A stretch of 64,000 nucleotides of DNA from Exophiala sp. HKRS030 (GCA_023897205.1 JAHWDD010000001.1:3844001-3908000), one strand, 5' to 3'; counted from the stretch's first letter, positions 10,149 through 22,546 are shown. Program-made: numbers and translations. Notes: generated by a model not told the origin, from the sequence alone.

Positions 10149-12407
10149 GGTGGATATATGAACTCTGGGACCAGCCGGGGGAAGCAAGCAGATGACACGC
10201 ACGATGCTGCTAACGACTTAGAACGCGGTCGATTGGTCGAGAACAAATAAAACCCAGTGGCTTATGACTCACCCGTTCCAGTAGATATGGAAACCCCAAA
10301 AGCTAAGATGTACAAAACCAGATGTCGACTGTACTCACAATATGCTGTTTCGTGTCTGAGACTCCAGTGTGGATAATCCGTGGAGTAGTTTGGTTCAATA
10401 TTAATCCTGATTGTGGCCTCCGAAGCTTTTCTGTTTTTCTGGTTCAACGAGCAGTGTTTGGATGGCAGAAAGGTGTCGTTGTGGCATCCGTAGAGGATGC
10501 AAGTCGATAGCGGCGGGGAAGGAGGAGCGTCTGTGGGCTGTGTCGACGGGCCGAAAGCGTGAACCCTGATGTTGTTAGGAAGGTTGATAGGCTGCTTCGA
10601 CGTGAAGGTCAAGTGCACAAGTGTTCAGAAGGCAGTTGAAGCAGGCGTTTACCCCGTTTGGAAGACGTCGGTGGAAAAGGTATAGGTGAGGTTGAAGTTG
10701 CAAGTGTGATGTGGCCACGGATGGCAGAGAAACACCTGAGGCCAGCGTGGCGACAATCCAGGTGTTTCTGCAAATCTGGACCGTGGTGCCGGGATTGCGA
10801 ATTGGGTGGACGAGAGGGAGGGAGAGTTGAAAGAGTGTGAAGGGAGAGAGTGAATGGTGATTTGGATGACTGGACGTGCTGATGATGGCACTTGAAGCGA
10901 GTGTTGCCTGTTCTCGCCAAGGCACTAGTCGTGAGCCAGTATTAGCAAGGCTTCGTGTCAGTGGAAGAGCGCCGAATGCTACGGATATCGAGGCGCAGCC
11001 AGCAAAAAGACCGAACCACATCGGCCGTAACAACCTGGACCATTTCCAAACTCCGTTGAAAGATATCTCTGCTTCACGACTCGTCCATTCTCTTCCTGTT
11101 CCTGGTTCTAGTTGTTCTACTTTGCATCAATCCTTGCAGTCCGTCCTTCTACCAACTGTGAATTCACCGCTGATCACGCGACGTCCGGCTGGCCCATGTC
11201 GAAGTTTGCACCCGTCCTGTCCTGTATACGAAATACGGCGACGACACATATCGGAGGTCTCAGACTACTGCTTACAAGATGATACAGGACCCTGCGGCGT
11301 ATTAACAAGCAGCGTCACTGCTGCTTTGGTGGAAACGAATCAGCCTTACCTACAAGCTTGCCTCTTTCAGGTCTAGGCAATCGCATTCGCCAGTCACGTG
11401 AAAGCGGGCTCGGGCAAAATTCAGTCCGACGGTCTGGAGAGTTGAGACTATTCTTGTTCAATATTATAACAGAGGCCATTGATGAGAGAACATGCAATGC
11501 GCCCAGCCATGGTGCTCACTACATCTTCTCAGCCGACTTGTTTGTGTCTTGACGATTTTGTACGGTACGACTACCATTATTACGATACTGCGACATGGAT
11601 TTGTCTCTAGACCCACCTACTGTACAGAGTACATGCATTGAGGTACGAAACCGAGGGCACGCCTGATGTTCCTGCAGCCGTTTATTGACCAATCGCGGGT
11701 TTCTAGCCCTTGTTCTCCCGTGTCACCGGTCAGGAAGTTAGAAAGCTTGCTTGAGAACTTGCTCGACAGATGACCAGTGCATGCAGGAAGAGGCCAGAGT
11801 GGCAAACGTTGACCAAAATACCATGCTCGGTTCTATGTCGTAGGACGCCTATTGGTAACCCAGATGAGTCGACGATACGTGTGGAGAGAGCCATTTGCCA
11901 TGCTTCCCGTGGCACGACCTCCACCATCTAGGTACCGCACGGAAAAGCCTCATACTGCATCCATCCCGGCACCCACTGGAGCACGTATTTTTGTGCACCG
12001 CCTCATGAATTCCCCTTGTGCAACTTTTCGGATGGAAATCAAAGCGCGCTCTATGCACTCGTATCATGCGCGAGACGAGGAAGTCGAACATCATGTCATG
12101 ATTCGGACCTTAGCCGGTCCTCTCCTATTCTCGGGCGTGACCCAGCATTGTGACCTTTATATTCAAGAAGTATCTCGTATTCACAGCCAATCAAATACGC
12201 CTCTCGCACTCCTTGGTGCATTCCCCGGTACGACACGCCTACGCTTCGTGGGAACATGGCGTGTACTGTTCTCCGTTCGTACTGAGGCTGGAAGTTTGTT
12301 CCTTGTTATTGTTCTCCATATACGGAGTAGGAAACGCACACTTGTTGACTGTGCACTCGGTGCTTTCCATTGCACCTATGTATCTGCTTACGCAAGAATG
12401 GAATTTA
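10149..12407. other. Large intergenic region upstream of the C2H2 gene
   Basis: About 2.26 kb without a gene I can support. Overlapping frames on both strands have no family resemblance. It contains a TCACGTGA palindrome (11394-11401) and a TACGGAGTA nonamer (12321-12329). The part next to 10148 is the likely leader and promoter of the C2H2 gene; the part next to 12408 is the 3' flank of QRI7. Confidence 0.6.
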
Positions 12408-13772
12408 TTACACATGCCGAGGGTTCTGTAGGATCCAAGCTCCTGCTCCCAGAATGCCACCATCCTCACTTTGTCCATCCATGCTCCATTTCCGAAGAGG
12501 GCCACACCCGAGATCTGTCCTGTACCCAGCTTCAAACATCTCCACACCTGTCCAAGCAATCATTGCAGCGTTATCCGTGCAGAGCTCGACCGGCGGGAAC
12601 ACCAAATTCACCTTGTGAAATGATCGCACGTCAAGCATCTGGCGGAGATAGTAGCGCAAGAAGTCGTTCGCAGCGACTCCTCCGCTTACCACCAGCGTCG
12701 GAATATGTAGCCCCTGATCTCGAAGCTGTTCAAGCGCGATAATGGTTCGAGAACCTAGATGCTCGAATGCGGTACCTAGAGCAGCTCGAGCCAACAAAGT
12801 CCTCTCCTCATCACTTGTATCACAGTGACGGTCAGACACAATTCGTTTTATCTGGCTTGAAATGCCCGAGAAGCTAAAGCATAACTCTCTGTTCTTGGCC
12901 ATAGGAGTCATGATGCTCCACCCAAAGCTATTCTGTGGCCGAATGATTTCGTCCTGTCGATTTTGGGGCACGCTCCAGGAGTTGAACTCTGCTGAACTTT
13001 TAAAGGCATAGGCTGAGAGATATTTACCAAAGCTGGTGTCAGGCGTATTGTGCTGAATTTCTGCAGGTAACAACATGCGCCCACACTTGTCCAACTCATC
13101 CCCGATAGCTGTATCGGAAGTCGATGCGAGAATCTCGTGCTCGAGCAAGCTTTTCGAATGTAGAAGCATGGTATGTCCGCCACTGACCAAAAGTGTTAAA
13201 AAGGGGAATTCTGGCTGTGAAGAGTCCTGGCCAGCTCCTTTTATGGCAGTGGCAAGCCTGGGGGTGAGGGCATGCGCTTGCATGTGATGGACTCCTAGCA
13301 ATGGTACTTGCCATGCGGTAGCAAGTCCTTTGGCAGTATTGAGGCCAACAGCCAGGTTCTGGTTCATCCCGGGGCCTCGTGTGACGGAAACGAAATCAGG
13401 TTTCTCTTTAATTTGTCCATCTCGGAGCCAAAGTCGCTTTTGCACTGGCAAAGACTGATCGGATCCAGGGAGGAAGGGAAGAGAAGTTTCGATCAATTTG
13501 GCAAGGTTCAGTTGGTGGCTGTTCAAGGCCTCTGGAGGCCATATGCCACCCTTGCCAGTGTTCCGAAGCGTAATCTTCTCATTGAAGAGTAGCCGTACTT
13601 GGACAGACTCAGGCTGGATGCGAGTCGTAGATTTGGAGAGGATTGAGACGCAGGTATCGTCGCAGGAGGATTCAATCGCCAATGTGAGGAGGCTGCGCCG
13701 TCGCGCGGCTGTTGTTTTCGTCGGCAAACATGGTGCAAACCTACGCTTCACCGCACGAATACCATGCAGCAT
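12408..13772 (-). CDS. QRI7: Mitochondrial tRNA N6-adenosine threonylcarbamoyltransferase (Qri7/OSGEPL1)
   Basis: A single-exon 454-residue protein of the Kae1/TsaD/Qri7 family. It transfers threonylcarbamoyl from TC-AMP to A37 of ANN-decoding tRNAs (t6A) in mitochondria. The N-terminus (MLHGIRAVKRRFAPCLPTKT) is basic and Ser/Ala/Arg-rich, a typical matrix presequence. Family motifs follow in order: LAIESSCDDTCVSI, TRGPGMNQNL, the metal-binding GVHHMQAH, LVSGGHT, CFSFSGISSQ, LVVSGGVAAN and CTDNAAMIAWTG. It is somewhat longer than the roughly 400-residue yeast protein because of an insert after the SGGHT region. Start ATG at 13772 gives the presequence directly. Mitochondrial rather than cytosolic Kae1 assignment rests on the presequence and the Qri7-like sequence. 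Confidence 0.93.
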   Translation of the reverse strand: MLHGIRAVKRRFAPCLPTKTTAARRRSLLTLAIESSCDDTCVSILSKSTTRIQPESVQVRLLFNEKITLRNTGKGGIWPPEALNSHQLNLAKLIETSLPFLPGSDQSLPVQKRLWLRDGQIKEKPDFVSVTRGPGMNQNLAVGLNTAKGLATAWQVPLLGVHHMQAHALTPRLATAIKGAGQDSSQPEFPFLTLLVSGGHTMLLHSKSLLEHEILASTSDTAIGDELDKCGRMLLPAEIQHNTPDTSFGKYLSAYAFKSSAEFNSWSVPQNRQDEIIRPQNSFGWSIMTPMAKNRELCFSFSGISSQIKRIVSDRHCDTSDEERTLLARAALGTAFEHLGSRTIIALEQLRDQGLHIPTLVVSGGVAANDFLRYYLRQMLDVRSFHKVNLVFPPVELCTDNAAMIAWTGVEMFEAGYRTDLGCGPLRKWSMDGQSEDGGILGAGAWILQNPRHV

Positions 13773-14834
13773 CGACGAAAACAGATAATATTACAGAACA
13801 AGACTTCAGAGATGGCCAAACAAGCATAGGATGTCCTGGAGCACTCGTGCAAATGCAGACCGGCGGATTTGCGCTTTGGCGCAAATCGTAAGAAGTTGAG
13901 GTCGTTGCTACTGCGAGGCATTGGATGAGCAAACGCCATCTCTTCAGGGCACTTGTTGACAGGATTCTCGAACAACTCTCGAAAGTCATTGTTTTACAAA
14001 TGAAGAACATTTCGGATTTATCAATCGCACACTTTCTTGCGTGAAGTTCTTTTGAAGATGTGGCATTTATTGTCGAGCTTTTCGCGCCTCAAATCTGCCA
14101 ATATTCCAGATTCTGAAAGGTGCCTCAGCAACCTTAGCTTTCTGGGGCGATTTTGTGCTACATCTGGATGCAATACAATATATCTTGCTCAAGCTGCAGG
14201 TTCATTTGAAATACGACCGGCATCCTTCTAAATTCTGGCCTTCGACACGCATTGCACTTACGCGTTGTTCCAGCTGTCTTTTCAAGAATCGATAGATGTT
14301 TCTCGCCAAACTTCGTGCCCCAGCGTCGCCCTCTACCATGTTGGAGTTTCTCTACTGGTAGACACGCCTGGAACGGTTGATCTTCCCGGCGACATCCCAA
14401 TGACGACTGGCGTTGATTCAACCCAATCTTCTTGGGTGAGCTAATCCCATGCAGAACGCGTCCAGCTGCGGCCAGAAAAAAAACAGAGGTAGGGCCAGAC
14501 AGTTGTTCTCCTCTTCCTTGCGAGGCTTGAGACCAGTGCTCATAATTGGCTCTCATATCCCGTATTCGTGTCTTTCAATGCCTGATGCGGCATGAATCAC
14601 GAACTAGGACTTCGTTACAGGTTGAAGTCAGCTCTGGTGACGCGCCATCGATCTGGCTTACGACGTCTGCGCTCTCAATGCGTGGGAAAGGTGATCGCAA
14701 CAACCCCTTGTGAACTATTTATTCGTGCCTGAATCCTTCTCTGTTCATGGGTCGTGGCACAAGTTCTTTCCTTCTTGTTGTTTTCTTGGGCATCAATACG
14801 AGTCGCTTTGTCGACACCACATTCGTTTAGCATC
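13773..14834. other. Intergenic region between QRI7 and the WSC-domain gene
   Basis: A divergent promoter space of about 1.06 kb. Part of the minus strand (about 14037-14340) has a weak look of short spliced coding sequence, discussed as a finding, but I cannot support a gene. Confidence 0.5.
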
Positions 14835-17800
14835 ATGCATTATACACTCATTCAGTCTCTCCTTTCCGTCCTCTTTTTCTCCAATTTCTTTTTTGTCAGC
14901 AATGTCTACGGCCTCGCGAGCACCGACACAATCACTTGGGGTGGTGCTAATGACAGGACTGGCTATCAGAACAACCACAACATGGACCCGGCGATTGTTG
15001 GAAGCGCTCAATTCGGTTTGCTCTACAAGACTCAATTACCCGGAACATACTTGATCAATGGCCAAAATGTGCCTGAACAGATATTCTCGCAACCCCTGGT
15101 TTATACTGGCTCTGATGGCGTGCAATATGTCTACATTGCAACAACTCAGAACAATGTCTACAAGATCAATGCGAAAACTGGCGTTATTGTTGCTTCTCGG
15201 AATATCCACCGTCCCTTCCTGGTTAGCGATCTGAATGGATGTGTCGATATCAATCCTACCGTTGGAGTCACTGCGACGGGCGTGATCGATCCAGATACAG
15301 TATGTATGGCTATTGATCGTCCGACGAAGATGCTAACCGCACAAGGACACCTGGTATTTCACAGCAAAGACATACATTGACCAGACCCTCAATGGTCCAA
15401 CTGGCCGCCCGAACGGTCGCTATTACATACATGCTATTAGCACCGTGGACCTGAGCGAACGACCAAACTTTCCAGTGAATCTCGAAGGCATGGTTGCCAG
15501 CAACAATCCTGTGCGATCTTTTAACGGTGGGATTCATCATCAACGCCCTGGTCTTCTCCACACTGGTGATTATGTCTACGCTGGGTTTGCTAGTCACTGG
15601 TAAGTTCAATTTTTCCGAACTCCATCAGAATCTACGATTTCGTCTGAGAAAATAATCTATCTGATAGTGTTCAATGGAATTTTACTGGCTGGATAGTGGG
15701 CTGGCACAAACAGACGGGCCAGCTTGTGGAAAGATTCGCGACTGAGGGCGGTGAGTTGCGCTTGCTCATTGTATGGACCCCTTGAGATTGACAATTATAG
15801 CCGGTGTTGGGCCCGATGTTCCTGGTGCTGGAGTTTGGATGTCTGGAGGTGGTATTGCAAGCGATGACAAAGGCTCAATGTTCTTCGCGTCTGGCAATGG
15901 GTATGCGTCTCAGCTGAATGGCGTGCCGGTAAATGGACGAAACCCTCCAACTGCGCTTGAAGAAGCCGCCGTCCACATGTCGATCAACAGTGACGGTTCC
16001 TTGACAATAGTTGACTTCTTCATGCCGTGGGAGAAGGTTCAATTGGACGGTGCAGACAAAGGTGAAAACTACGGACAGCTATGAAGGTATTTGACTAACA
16101 TGTCTAGACCTTGGCACATCCCCTCTGGAACTTCTTCCTAGCCAATTTTCCTGTGGTAACATCACAAGAATGGGTGTGGTGACTGGCAAGAGTGGTAAGA
16201 CGTACTGGCTTGATCTTGACAACCTTGGAGGTTATCAGAACGGGCCAAACAAGCTCGACAATGTAATCCAGGTTTATCAGAATGAAAACTCGGTCTACGC
16301 TGGGGCAGGTGTTTATCCTCTGGAAGGAGGGTATATCTACATCAATGTCATCCAGTACCAGACACATGTCTTCAAATTTTCTTGTGACAACGGGGTCCCA
16401 TACTTCAACAAAATAGCCGATTCTCCCGAAAAGAATGCTTATATCCTCGGAGTCGGTCATGGTACTGTCACATCTTTGAATGATCAACCTGGAACTGGGC
16501 TGGTCTGGACATCTGATGTCGAAGGCTCAAATCTTCGAATATACAATGCAGTTCCAGAAAATGGCCTCCTCAAGGAAATCAACTCCTTTGTCACTCCAGG
16601 GACGACGAAATTCACTCGTCCAGTCTTTGGAGACGGTATCGTCTACCAGGGAACGACTCTTGGATATCTTTATGCCTATGGCGCCCCCGTCAATCTGGCA
16701 CTGACCTGTACCAGCCCCCAGTTTAACACTACAAATCTCAACACCACGAGCTCGCCTATGCTGATCCAATGTCAGGCCAACACTGGGCTCACAGTCACAG
16801 CAGCAACTCTGTCAGGCAATCCGAATTTTGCATTCGCCGGACTGCCCGCCCTTCCCTTCGCTGTAAATCAAGGAAAAAATTTCTCATTCCAGGCAACCTT
16901 CACCCCTCAGACCGTCGGTCCACTCTCTTCGTCGGTCATCCTCAACACAACACAGCAGGCAGCAGGCTTCAGCACCAACACTCCAGTCAATCTAAAGGGC
17001 ACGGGCCAAAGTCAAGCACCACTGCTGATGATTACTCCGAATACTGTATCCTGGAACGGCGTCATTACAGGCCAGGTGGTGGGAGGCGTGAATCAGTCGG
17101 TTATTATCAGTAACCTCGGGAATGGTCAACTCAGCGTCACTGGCATTGCTTATTCTGTGGTAGGCGAGACGGGACCATGGATCACCCCGAATGGAACCCA
17201 AGCTGCAGCTGTTGTGTCGGCATTCACCTTCTACAATATGCCATCCTCAGTGGCTGCAAACAGTGCTGTGACGATTCCTATCAATTTCAATCCCTCAGTC
17301 AGCGGCAATTATGCTGTGTTCGTCAAAGTACAGAGTAACGGAGGCTCCCAGGTATTTGATGTACTTGCCGCTGGCTCAGACCAGCCAAAAGCTGTCCTCG
17401 AATTCCAAACTCCTGGTGGAGGATGGATCCAATATCGGAACGGCACACCTTTCAGTTTCGGGAATGTTACAGAAAATACAACCCGATACCTGAAGTTGCG
17501 ACTTTCGAACAATGGTACAGCGAATGCAGCTCCCATTTCTGTGACAGTCAGTAAACCTCCCTTCGGACTTTCTGGTCTTATTGGAAGCAACAATAATGTC
17601 GATCTTGCTGAAGGCACACTGGTCTACGCTGGACAAAATCAGACCGCGACATTATATTGTTCAGTGCCAAAGAGCCAGATCAATGTCGACCCCTACAATG
17701 GCACTGCCCAATGGACCATGAACCTCAATGATCCTTCGTTCGGCAAACAATTCATCCAATTCTCTTGCAATGCAGTCGCCGAACAAGCACCACCCCTCAA

Positions 17801-20800
17801 TGCCGTCACGCAACAAGGTATGTACAGATATGCTGGGTGCTTCAAGGAAAATAATCCTGGAAGACAGCTCCAAACCAATATTTACAGTGGGTCTCTCAAC
17901 ACTAACGAGCAATGCATACAACAATGCTCGGCCGCCGGTTATATTTTTGCTGGCACTCAATACACTCAAGGTACGTTTACCGTGCATTCCGTCGCTGTAA
18001 CTGAGGCCTCGCAGAATGCTGGTGCGGCTACAATCGGCCCAAGCAAGTTGTCGATGATGCAAATTGCAATTTTCCGTGCACTGGAAACGTCAATGAAGTG
18101 TGCGGTGGCAATGGACTCGACGGAACTGGCTCCTTCATATCATTGTTTGGAGATATCACTCGCTGGAACGGCAACACCACGGACACACCTGGTCCGTACA
18201 TCAACCCTGGTTTACTCGGGTTCAACAGTCTAGGTTGCTACACCGAAGGATCTCAAACTCGTGCTTTAAATGTGCAGCCCAACTCGAACAATACGGTGGC
18301 CGGTTGTATCCAAGCTTGTCAGGGATATTCGTATGCTGGAGTGGAATACGGAGGCCAATGGTGAGTGTTACTCATGATCTCCATAAATCCATCGCTGACA
18401 CCAAGGCAGCTTCTGTGGAAACACATTGTCTGTTGGTGCTGTTAGCGCTCCCACGTCTGACTGTGCCATGACTTGCAATAACAACCAGACAGAGCTTTGT
18501 GGAGGTAAGTCAAGAGCCCATTCTATTCGCAGCCAAGAAGCTGAACCAAAGCCAGGTCCAAGTCGACTTAATCTGTACAGATATGGCAATGGCACTCTTC
18601 CCCCGTCGACGCCGACATCTGCAAATGGCGGAGGCAACAATCCCACCCAACCAACAGGTCTCGCGGTCCCGCCGACAGTTGGAAACTTCAGCTACGTATC
18701 TTGCTATACCGAGGCGACTGCGGGCCGAGCACTTAGCAGTGTTGCCCTAGCAGACAACAGTTTTACCATTCAAACTTGTGCCAGTAATTGCACGCAGTAC
18801 CGATATTTTGGAGTTGAGTATGGACGTGAATGTTACTGCGGGAACTCATTGGCAGCGGGGAGTGTGCCTGCGACAGATGGTCGTTGCAACATGCCTTGTG
18901 CAGGCAACTCTACTCTGCTCTGCGGCGGCCCCGGCGGCTTGACCCTGTACAACAATACCAAATGGACTTCAACGACAACTAGTCCTTCCCAACTGACCGG
19001 GCCAGTCACAGTGCCAAGTACTGGTCAGTACCAATATGTCGACTGTCATACCGAAGGCAGCAATGGTCGCGCCTTATCTGGATTCGCCACTGCATCAAAT
19101 GACATGACAATACAGTACTGTGCCGGCAACTGTACCGGCTACACATACTTTGGTGTCGAGTATAGTCGAGAGTGCTACTGCGGAAATACCTTGAACACAG
19201 GATCAGTGACGGCTACCGATCAACGATGTTCCATGACTTGTGGTGGAAACTCGTCAACTATTTGTGGCGGACCCAATGGCTTGAGTCTGTACAAGCTCGT
19301 CGTAGCATCCTCGAGCTCGAGCATCTCCACGTCAAGCACGAGTAGCACATTGACATCGACGTCAACATCGGCGTCGGTTAGCACAAGTCAGAACGTCAAC
19401 TCCACAACAACCTCAGCATTGACTACTGCAGCATCACTGTCTTCGAGCACAATCAAGGTAACTAATTCGTCAAGTTTCGCCAGGTTCATTAGTGTCACAA
19501 GCTCCTCGACCATCTCAACCAGTTCTGTCAGCGCCATGTCGATGTTGTATTTTTCAAGCATGTCTTCGCCCACGTCGACTCGGATGTTGACGAGCACTGC
19601 AGTTTCAAACCCCTCGACATCATCAGTCCGATCCGCCTCGAGCACCAATGCCAGCCTTACTCCTACCGCGGGTATTTCGTCGTCAACACCGACGATTGCT
19701 TCACGGACATCATCGTCCTCTTCAAGCGGTATATCAACAAGCAGTGCTTCCGGAATGTTATCTAACAGTCCGACGATGAACACATCCCCTTCAGGATCTT
19801 CCGCCTCTGTCTCTTCCAGTGGGTCAAACGCGTATGCCTCTTCAACAAGCTCCGGGCGTACCACTTCAGGATCAAGCACTGCTTCCGCCTCAAGTCTGAG
19901 CGTTTACACGACATCGACCGCATCGAAACCTACCACGGCGCCGTCAACAACATCATCGGCCAGCTCCGGCTTCAGTACTGTCTTTGTGGCTCGGATTTCG
20001 ACGAGCACGAGTTCAACCACAACGAGTACCACCTCGGTTCCGTTCAGCTCAATGTCAAGTCAAACTTCCCAAGCTCGCGTCGGCACTTCTGGTTCTGCTT
20101 CGACTTCATCGACATCATTCACCCGTTCTCCATCCCAAGGCAGCGTCAACACCAATTCATCGTCTAAGCTATCGTTGTCGTCGTCGTCGTCGTCGTCATT
20201 CAGCACGACCATTCGCACTTCAACCACGAGTATGAGAATGACGACCACCTCTGCCGTAGCAGCATCAACTACGACGTCAACTCTGTCAACGAGCTCGCCC
20301 ACCGCGAACCCCTTTCTTCCAAATGTCTATGTTGGTTGTGCGGCCGAGCTCACCAACACTCGTCTACTGTCGAGTGCATCCACGACAAACTCTAGCATGA
20401 CGATCGAGTAAGTTTTCTCTCTCCCCGTGTTTCCCCTTCCGAGTCCCTTTCATCCCACGGGTCCGCCGCGGGCGGCGTATTTCCCAAAGAGAAAAGGAAA
20501 AAGAAAACGAAAAGAAAAACAAAATCTGACAGTGGAAATTTAGATCATGCCTCTCGTTCTGCACGTCCCAATCCCTCCCTCTGGCGGGGCTCGAGTACGG
20601 CCGGGAGTGTTACTGTGCGTCGTCCCTGCCGCCCAACACGGCCCTGAACCTGACGGGCTGTTCCATGCCGTGCGCGGGCGACGCCACCCAGACCTGCGGC
20701 GGCCGGTCCCGGTTGAGCGTCTACAACGACACCCTCTTGAGGCCCCCGGGCCCCAAGCCCGTCGTGGCGCCCGGCTACGCCTACCGGGGCTGCTTCACGG

Positions 20801-21078
20801 ACCCCAGCAGCTCCCAGCGCACCCTGTCCGGTTACAGCACGAGCGACGACGCCATGACCCAGGAACGGTGCGTCGGCGTGTGCGCCGGCCTCGGCTACAC
20901 CTTCGCGGGCGTCGAGTACTCCCGGGAGTGCTACTGCTCCGGCACCTTGGGCGTCGTGGCCAACGGGGGCAAGGCCAGCCAGGTCGGCGAGGGCGACTGC
21001 AACATGATCTGCGCGGGTGACAAATCCGAGGTGTGCGGCGGGAGCAGTAGGATCGGTGTTTGGATGGCTTCTTCCTGA
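14835..21078 (+). CDS. Secreted multidomain WSC protein with quinoprotein-like propeller (nine exons)
   Basis: Exons 14835-15299, 15346-15599, 15668-15750, 15801-16061, 16108-17970, 18015-18360, 18410-18504, 18556-20407 and 20544-21078 join to 1917 residues. Order: signal peptide (1-26, MHYTLIQSLLSVLFFSNFFF...), a PQQ/quinoprotein-like beta-propeller (to about 540), three HYDIN/ASPM-like beta-sandwich repeats (about 555-860), and four WSC domains (starting near 925, 1046, 1167, 1280). Then a Ser/Thr-rich, probably O-glycosylated stalk (about 1370-1710), and two more WSC domains (about 1713 and 1817). WSC units show the family signature YVxCYTE...RAL...C...GVEYxRECYCG...C. WSC domains bind polysaccharide, so a wall-associated or extracellular carbohydrate role is likely; any enzyme activity of the propeller is unknown. 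There is no C-terminal membrane segment or obvious GPI signal. Introns are 44-68 bp except the last (136 bp), which precedes a very GC-rich terminal exon. Confidence 0.9.
20172..20201 (+). repeat. Coding (TCG)n serine repeat in the WSC gene
   Basis: Short TCG array encoding consecutive serines at the end of the Ser/Thr stalk. Confidence 0.8.
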
Positions 21079-22094
21079 TTGGAGTTTCTTGACCCGGCGA
21101 TGAAATGACGACGATTGCTTTTTTCTTCTTCAATTCAAACTCCCAACGACAACTATACAATTTTGATATACACAGACTACAGAATACTTCTTACCAACTT
21201 CCACTTACTACTTATCTACCTCTTTCAATATTCCTCTCTCTCTCTCTCTCCCTCTCTCTCTCTCTCCCTCTCTCTCTCTCTCCCTCTCTCTCTCTCTCCC
21301 TCTCTCTCTCCCTGTCTCTCTCCACCTCGTTTTCTCCCCCAATGTCTATTTGCAAGTGTATTTCGTAGTGTCTAGGTAGTCACACTAGGTAGGTAATGAT
21401 ACCCTGGATTGATTTGCCTTTCAAGAAGATGTCAAGGGCCAACCCGAGACGAAAGAAAAGACTCCCCCGTTACTCAGGAATGTTGTGACATTCGTGACAA
21501 CAAGAGAGGGGAAAAAGCGACAGAACTGAATACGTTTGCCTCTAACTAAGTCGTACAGTACAGGAGCAACAACTTCTTGCTTGTGTACGGCTGCTGAATT
21601 TGGACATTTATAATTGTCCTCACACCTCACCCCATCATCATTGTTGTCCCTCTTCTCTCAACTACAACTTCTCGTGGGTATCGATACATATCTAACGTGA
21701 TAACGATACTCATGCTGACATGCAATTCATCCTCGTCCCCCTTCAACAAGAAAACAAAAACCCCCAGCATAAACACCCCATATTGACATGTAAGAAATGG
21801 TATCTCAATTAAAGCATCAATCAACATCAACCACGTCAACGCCAACATCGAAAATTGTTCTTTTGACAATATGCGAGCATCGTCCTCGTATTCCGAACCC
21901 ATTTGGGGTTTCAAAAGGGTACACATCACCCAATGTTGCTTTGTCGTCGTTCCGAACACAGAGAAATGGTTTCCTGCCTTCTCACGTGCACGTGTGTGTC
22001 ATCACCGCCATTTCCATCAATCCTCGAGAGAGAATTTCTCCAAAGACCGGCTCGTCCAGCAATCCTACATTGGAAGTGAATGGAGACCAAAACC
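21079..22094. other. Intergenic region between convergent WSC and small-protein genes
   Basis: Contains the 3' flanks of both genes and a CT-rich low-complexity tract (listed separately). No coding feature seen. Confidence 0.6.
21235..21326. repeat. Pyrimidine-rich (TC)n tract
   Basis: Imperfect CT dinucleotide array broken by regularly spaced CCC triplets, giving a period of roughly 16 bp; about 160 bp downstream of the WSC stop codon. Confidence 0.92.
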
Positions 22095-22546
22095 CTAAAC
22101 CTTGAGAGCGGTCTTCTCGTCAATTATGGAGAATGATTGTACTGGTTTGGCGACGGGTCTTTTGACTCGGAAAACGGCATCTTGATCCGACATTCTCCGT
22201 CCCAGTGCTCTTTCGACTTTCGCCCCCAGACTCAATTTGCTCAGGTCGTCTGCCTTTTTCTGACTAGGAATAAACCGCTGTTGTTGAAGGCGTTTATTGT
22301 CGAGTCTGTCAAGGCCCTGGGTGAGATGGCGTATCTCTGCCATGCCGGTCTCCGGGCTGACCACGTTTGCAGATGCCAGGTTATTCGAGTAGTTGGAGGT
22401 GGTGGTGGCAAAGCTTGGGGACGCAGAGTACGTAGAGTAGCGTTTCGAGGCGCGTTTGGAAGTGACCTGGAAGAAAAACATTAGGACTCAAGTTGACGGA
22501 TTGTGGTTGACCATGAAGGATTTCAAGAACGTACACTTGGAGCCAT
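22095..22546 (-). CDS. Small conserved-looking protein of unknown function (two exons)
   Basis: Exon 1 is only 12 nt (22546-22535, encoding MAPS) and exon 2 runs 22466-22095; the 68-bp intron has a GTACGT donor and a TTCTTCCAG acceptor. The product is 127 residues. The N-terminal half is Ser/Tyr/Asn-rich (RYSTYSASPSF). The C-terminal half has a compact, charged and probably conserved core: LTQGLDRLDNKRLQQQRFIP, then KVERALGRRMSDQDAVFRVK and PVQSFSIIDEK. There is no signal peptide or membrane segment. Without splicing the frame would start at a GTG-less MFFFQ that is really the polypyrimidine tract, which supports the intron. The family is not recognised with certainty. Confidence 0.65.

Noticed and set aside
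10575..11376. 150-166 codon frames on both strands in the region upstream of the C2H2 gene
   Set aside because: Mutually overlapping, no recognisable motif, composition not protein-like.
11852..12742. 296-codon plus-strand frame
   Set aside because: Overlaps the end of QRI7 in antisense and shows no domain; QRI7 is unambiguous.
19388..19879. 163-codon minus-strand acidic frame
   Set aside because: Antisense of the Ser/Thr-rich stalk; repeated TCG/AGC codons read as Asp/Glu/Val on the other strand.
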